DNA of 5,820 bases from Nitrosopumilales archaeon UBA218 (lineage in GTDB: Archaea; Thermoproteota; Nitrososphaeria; Nitrososphaerales; Nitrosopumilaceae), in assembly GCA_002499525.1 (NCBI GenBank), contig DAMC01000085.1:27228-33047 (forward strand). The letters run 5' to 3'. The translations under genes were made by a program, and so were the position numbers. Below are positions 4,930-5,820 of this stretch, in pieces; within the stretch, counting starts at the first letter, position 1, and the number at the start of each line of letters is the position of its first letter. The notes beneath the pieces are model-generated. The model saw only the letters and a list, made by a program, of their open reading frames with translations, ran no database searches and was not told where the DNA came from.

Positions 4930-5820
4930 GTATTTCAGTCTGGTTCAGAGTTATTCGAATCAAATTTCTTCTAGCATCTGTAATCGCAGTGTCATTAGGG
5001 CTTGTAATTTCATACTGGCAGACAAAATCAGTAGATGTCGCATCTGCCGCAATAACGATGGGGGGAGTAATGGCATTGCATGCAAGTGTTGATCTTCTGA
5101 ATGATTATTCTGATTACAAGCGAGGAATCGACACCATGACCAAGAAAACCAAGTTCTCTGGTGGAACTGGGGTCTTACCAGAGGGTTTGCTCAAGCCGTC
5201 AACCGTATATAGTGCAGGTGTGATTTTTTTGGTCTTGGGTTCGCTAGCAGGTGCATATTTTGTTATCATCCATGGCTGGATAATAGCTACCATTCTGGGA
5301 TTTGCAATTATGTCCATCTATTTTTACTCTACAAAGATAGTAGATTCTGGACTGGGTGAACTGTTTGTTGGAATTAAGGGCACGATGATTGTTCTTGGAA
5401 CCATGTTTATCCAAACCCAACAAATTTTGCCGACAAACATTGTGGCAGGAGTAGTTGCAGGAACTCTATCCTCATTCGTGTTGTTCATCACATCATTTCC
5501 TGATCATGATGCGGACAAGGCAAAAGGAAGAAAAACACTAGTCATAGTTGTTGGAAAATTACAATCTGCAAACATGTATTGGGTATTTCCCGGTGTGGCA
5601 TATGGTCTTGTCATATTTGGAATATTATCGGGATTATTTCCAGCGTATAGTAGTATTGTGTTTGCTACTATTCCACTGGTGATAAAATCTGGAAGAAAAA
5701 TAAAACAAACGCTAAACGACCTTGATGAATTTGTCGCAATAATGAAGTCAACTGTTTTATTTTCAAGAATAACTGGCGCATTATTCGTGGTGTCGTTTTT
5801 GATCAGCATACTAAAGAACA
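4926..5820 (+). CDS. UbiA-family prenyltransferase, probably MenA-like (3' end outside window)
   Basis: Membrane enzyme that transfers an isoprenoid chain to an aromatic or other acceptor. 298 codons are visible, near full length for the family, with no stop before the right edge. About eight or nine hydrophobic helices can be traced. Both metal-diphosphate motifs are present: N59-D60-x2-D63-x5-D69 in NDYSDYKRGID and D193-x-D195-x-D197 in FPDHDADKAKGRKT. The FSGGTGVLPEG loop (77-87) is typical of the MenA branch, whose substrate is 1,4-dihydroxy-2-naphthoate. Ammonia-oxidising archaea contain menaquinones, so a role in quinone synthesis for the respiratory chain is plausible. Other archaeal UbiA proteins make membrane lipids (geranylgeranylglyceryl phosphate) or heme derivatives; the motif spacing here looks more MenA-like, but substrate calls by eye in this family are risky. 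It is coupled to the DUF2203 gene by a 4-base ATGA overlap. Confidence 0.88.
   Translation, partial: MSISVWFRVIRIKFLLASVIAVSLGLVISYWQTKSVDVASAAITMGGVMALHASVDLLNDYSDYKRGIDTMTKKTKFSGGTGVLPEGLLKPSTVYSAGVIFLVLGSLAGAYFVIIHGWIIATILGFAIMSIYFYSTKIVDSGLGELFVGIKGTMIVLGTMFIQTQQILPTNIVAGVVAGTLSSFVLFITSFPDHDADKAKGRKTLVIVVGKLQSANMYWVFPGVAYGLVIFGILSGLFPAYSSIVFATIPLVIKSGRKIKQTLNDLDEFVAIMKSTVLFSRITGALFVVSFLISILKN

Noticed and set aside
5114..5809. Two minus-strand open frames (5114-5317 and 5504-5809)
   Set aside because: They are antisense to the prenyltransferase, whose membrane helices and Asp motifs are convincing.
1..5820. CRISPR array, tRNA, insertion sequence or a defence-type gene island
   Set aside because: No spaced direct repeats, tRNA-like folds, transposase motifs or terminal repeats were seen; gene content and base composition look uniform.

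Overview
This window looks like part of a genome from an ammonia-oxidising archaeon (Thaumarchaeota/Nitrososphaerota, probably the Nitrosopumilus-Nitrosotalea side). The basis is protein resemblance: an archaeal family B DNA polymerase, a Hef-type helicase, a stand-alone parvulin very like the one known from Nitrosopumilus maritimus, and a UbiA/MenA-type prenyltransferase. It also fits that the DNA is AT-rich, genes are tightly packed, Shine-Dalgarno motifs are mostly absent, and TATA-like boxes lie about 25-28 bases before several starts, as expected for leaderless transcripts. The genus-level guess comes from recall of these proteins, not from a search.

Left part (1-1841, minus strand): a dCMP deaminase gene is followed after one codon by the family B DNA polymerase, which runs off the left edge. 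Only its N-terminal and 3'-5' exonuclease regions are present. The pair links dTTP precursor supply (dCMP to dUMP) with DNA synthesis. Middle (1947/1959-3461, plus strand): a Hef/FANCM-type superfamily 2 helicase reads away from that pair, has no nuclease domain, and ends in a PIP-box-like tail. It meets a small parvulin gene tail to tail, with a 4-base overlap.

Right part, minus strand (3458-4444): an unrecognised 94-residue protein, a pyridoxamine-phosphate-oxidase-like flavin or F420 binding protein, and the parvulin lie in one direction. The first two overlap by ATGA. Right part, plus strand (4528-5820): a DUF2203 protein with a TTG start overlaps by ATGA with a UbiA-family prenyltransferase that runs off the right edge, probably a MenA-like quinone biosynthesis enzyme.

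Genes cover almost the whole window. The only gaps are two divergent promoter regions (about 1842-1958 and 4445-4527) and a 31-base gap between the PPOX-like and parvulin genes. I saw no tRNA, rRNA, CRISPR array or insertion sequence. The region reads as ordinary core genome. The points most worth a second look are the PIP-like tail on the nuclease-less helicase, the in-frame deaminase-polymerase junction, the leaderless TTG starts, and the uncharacterised small proteins coupled to known enzymes.
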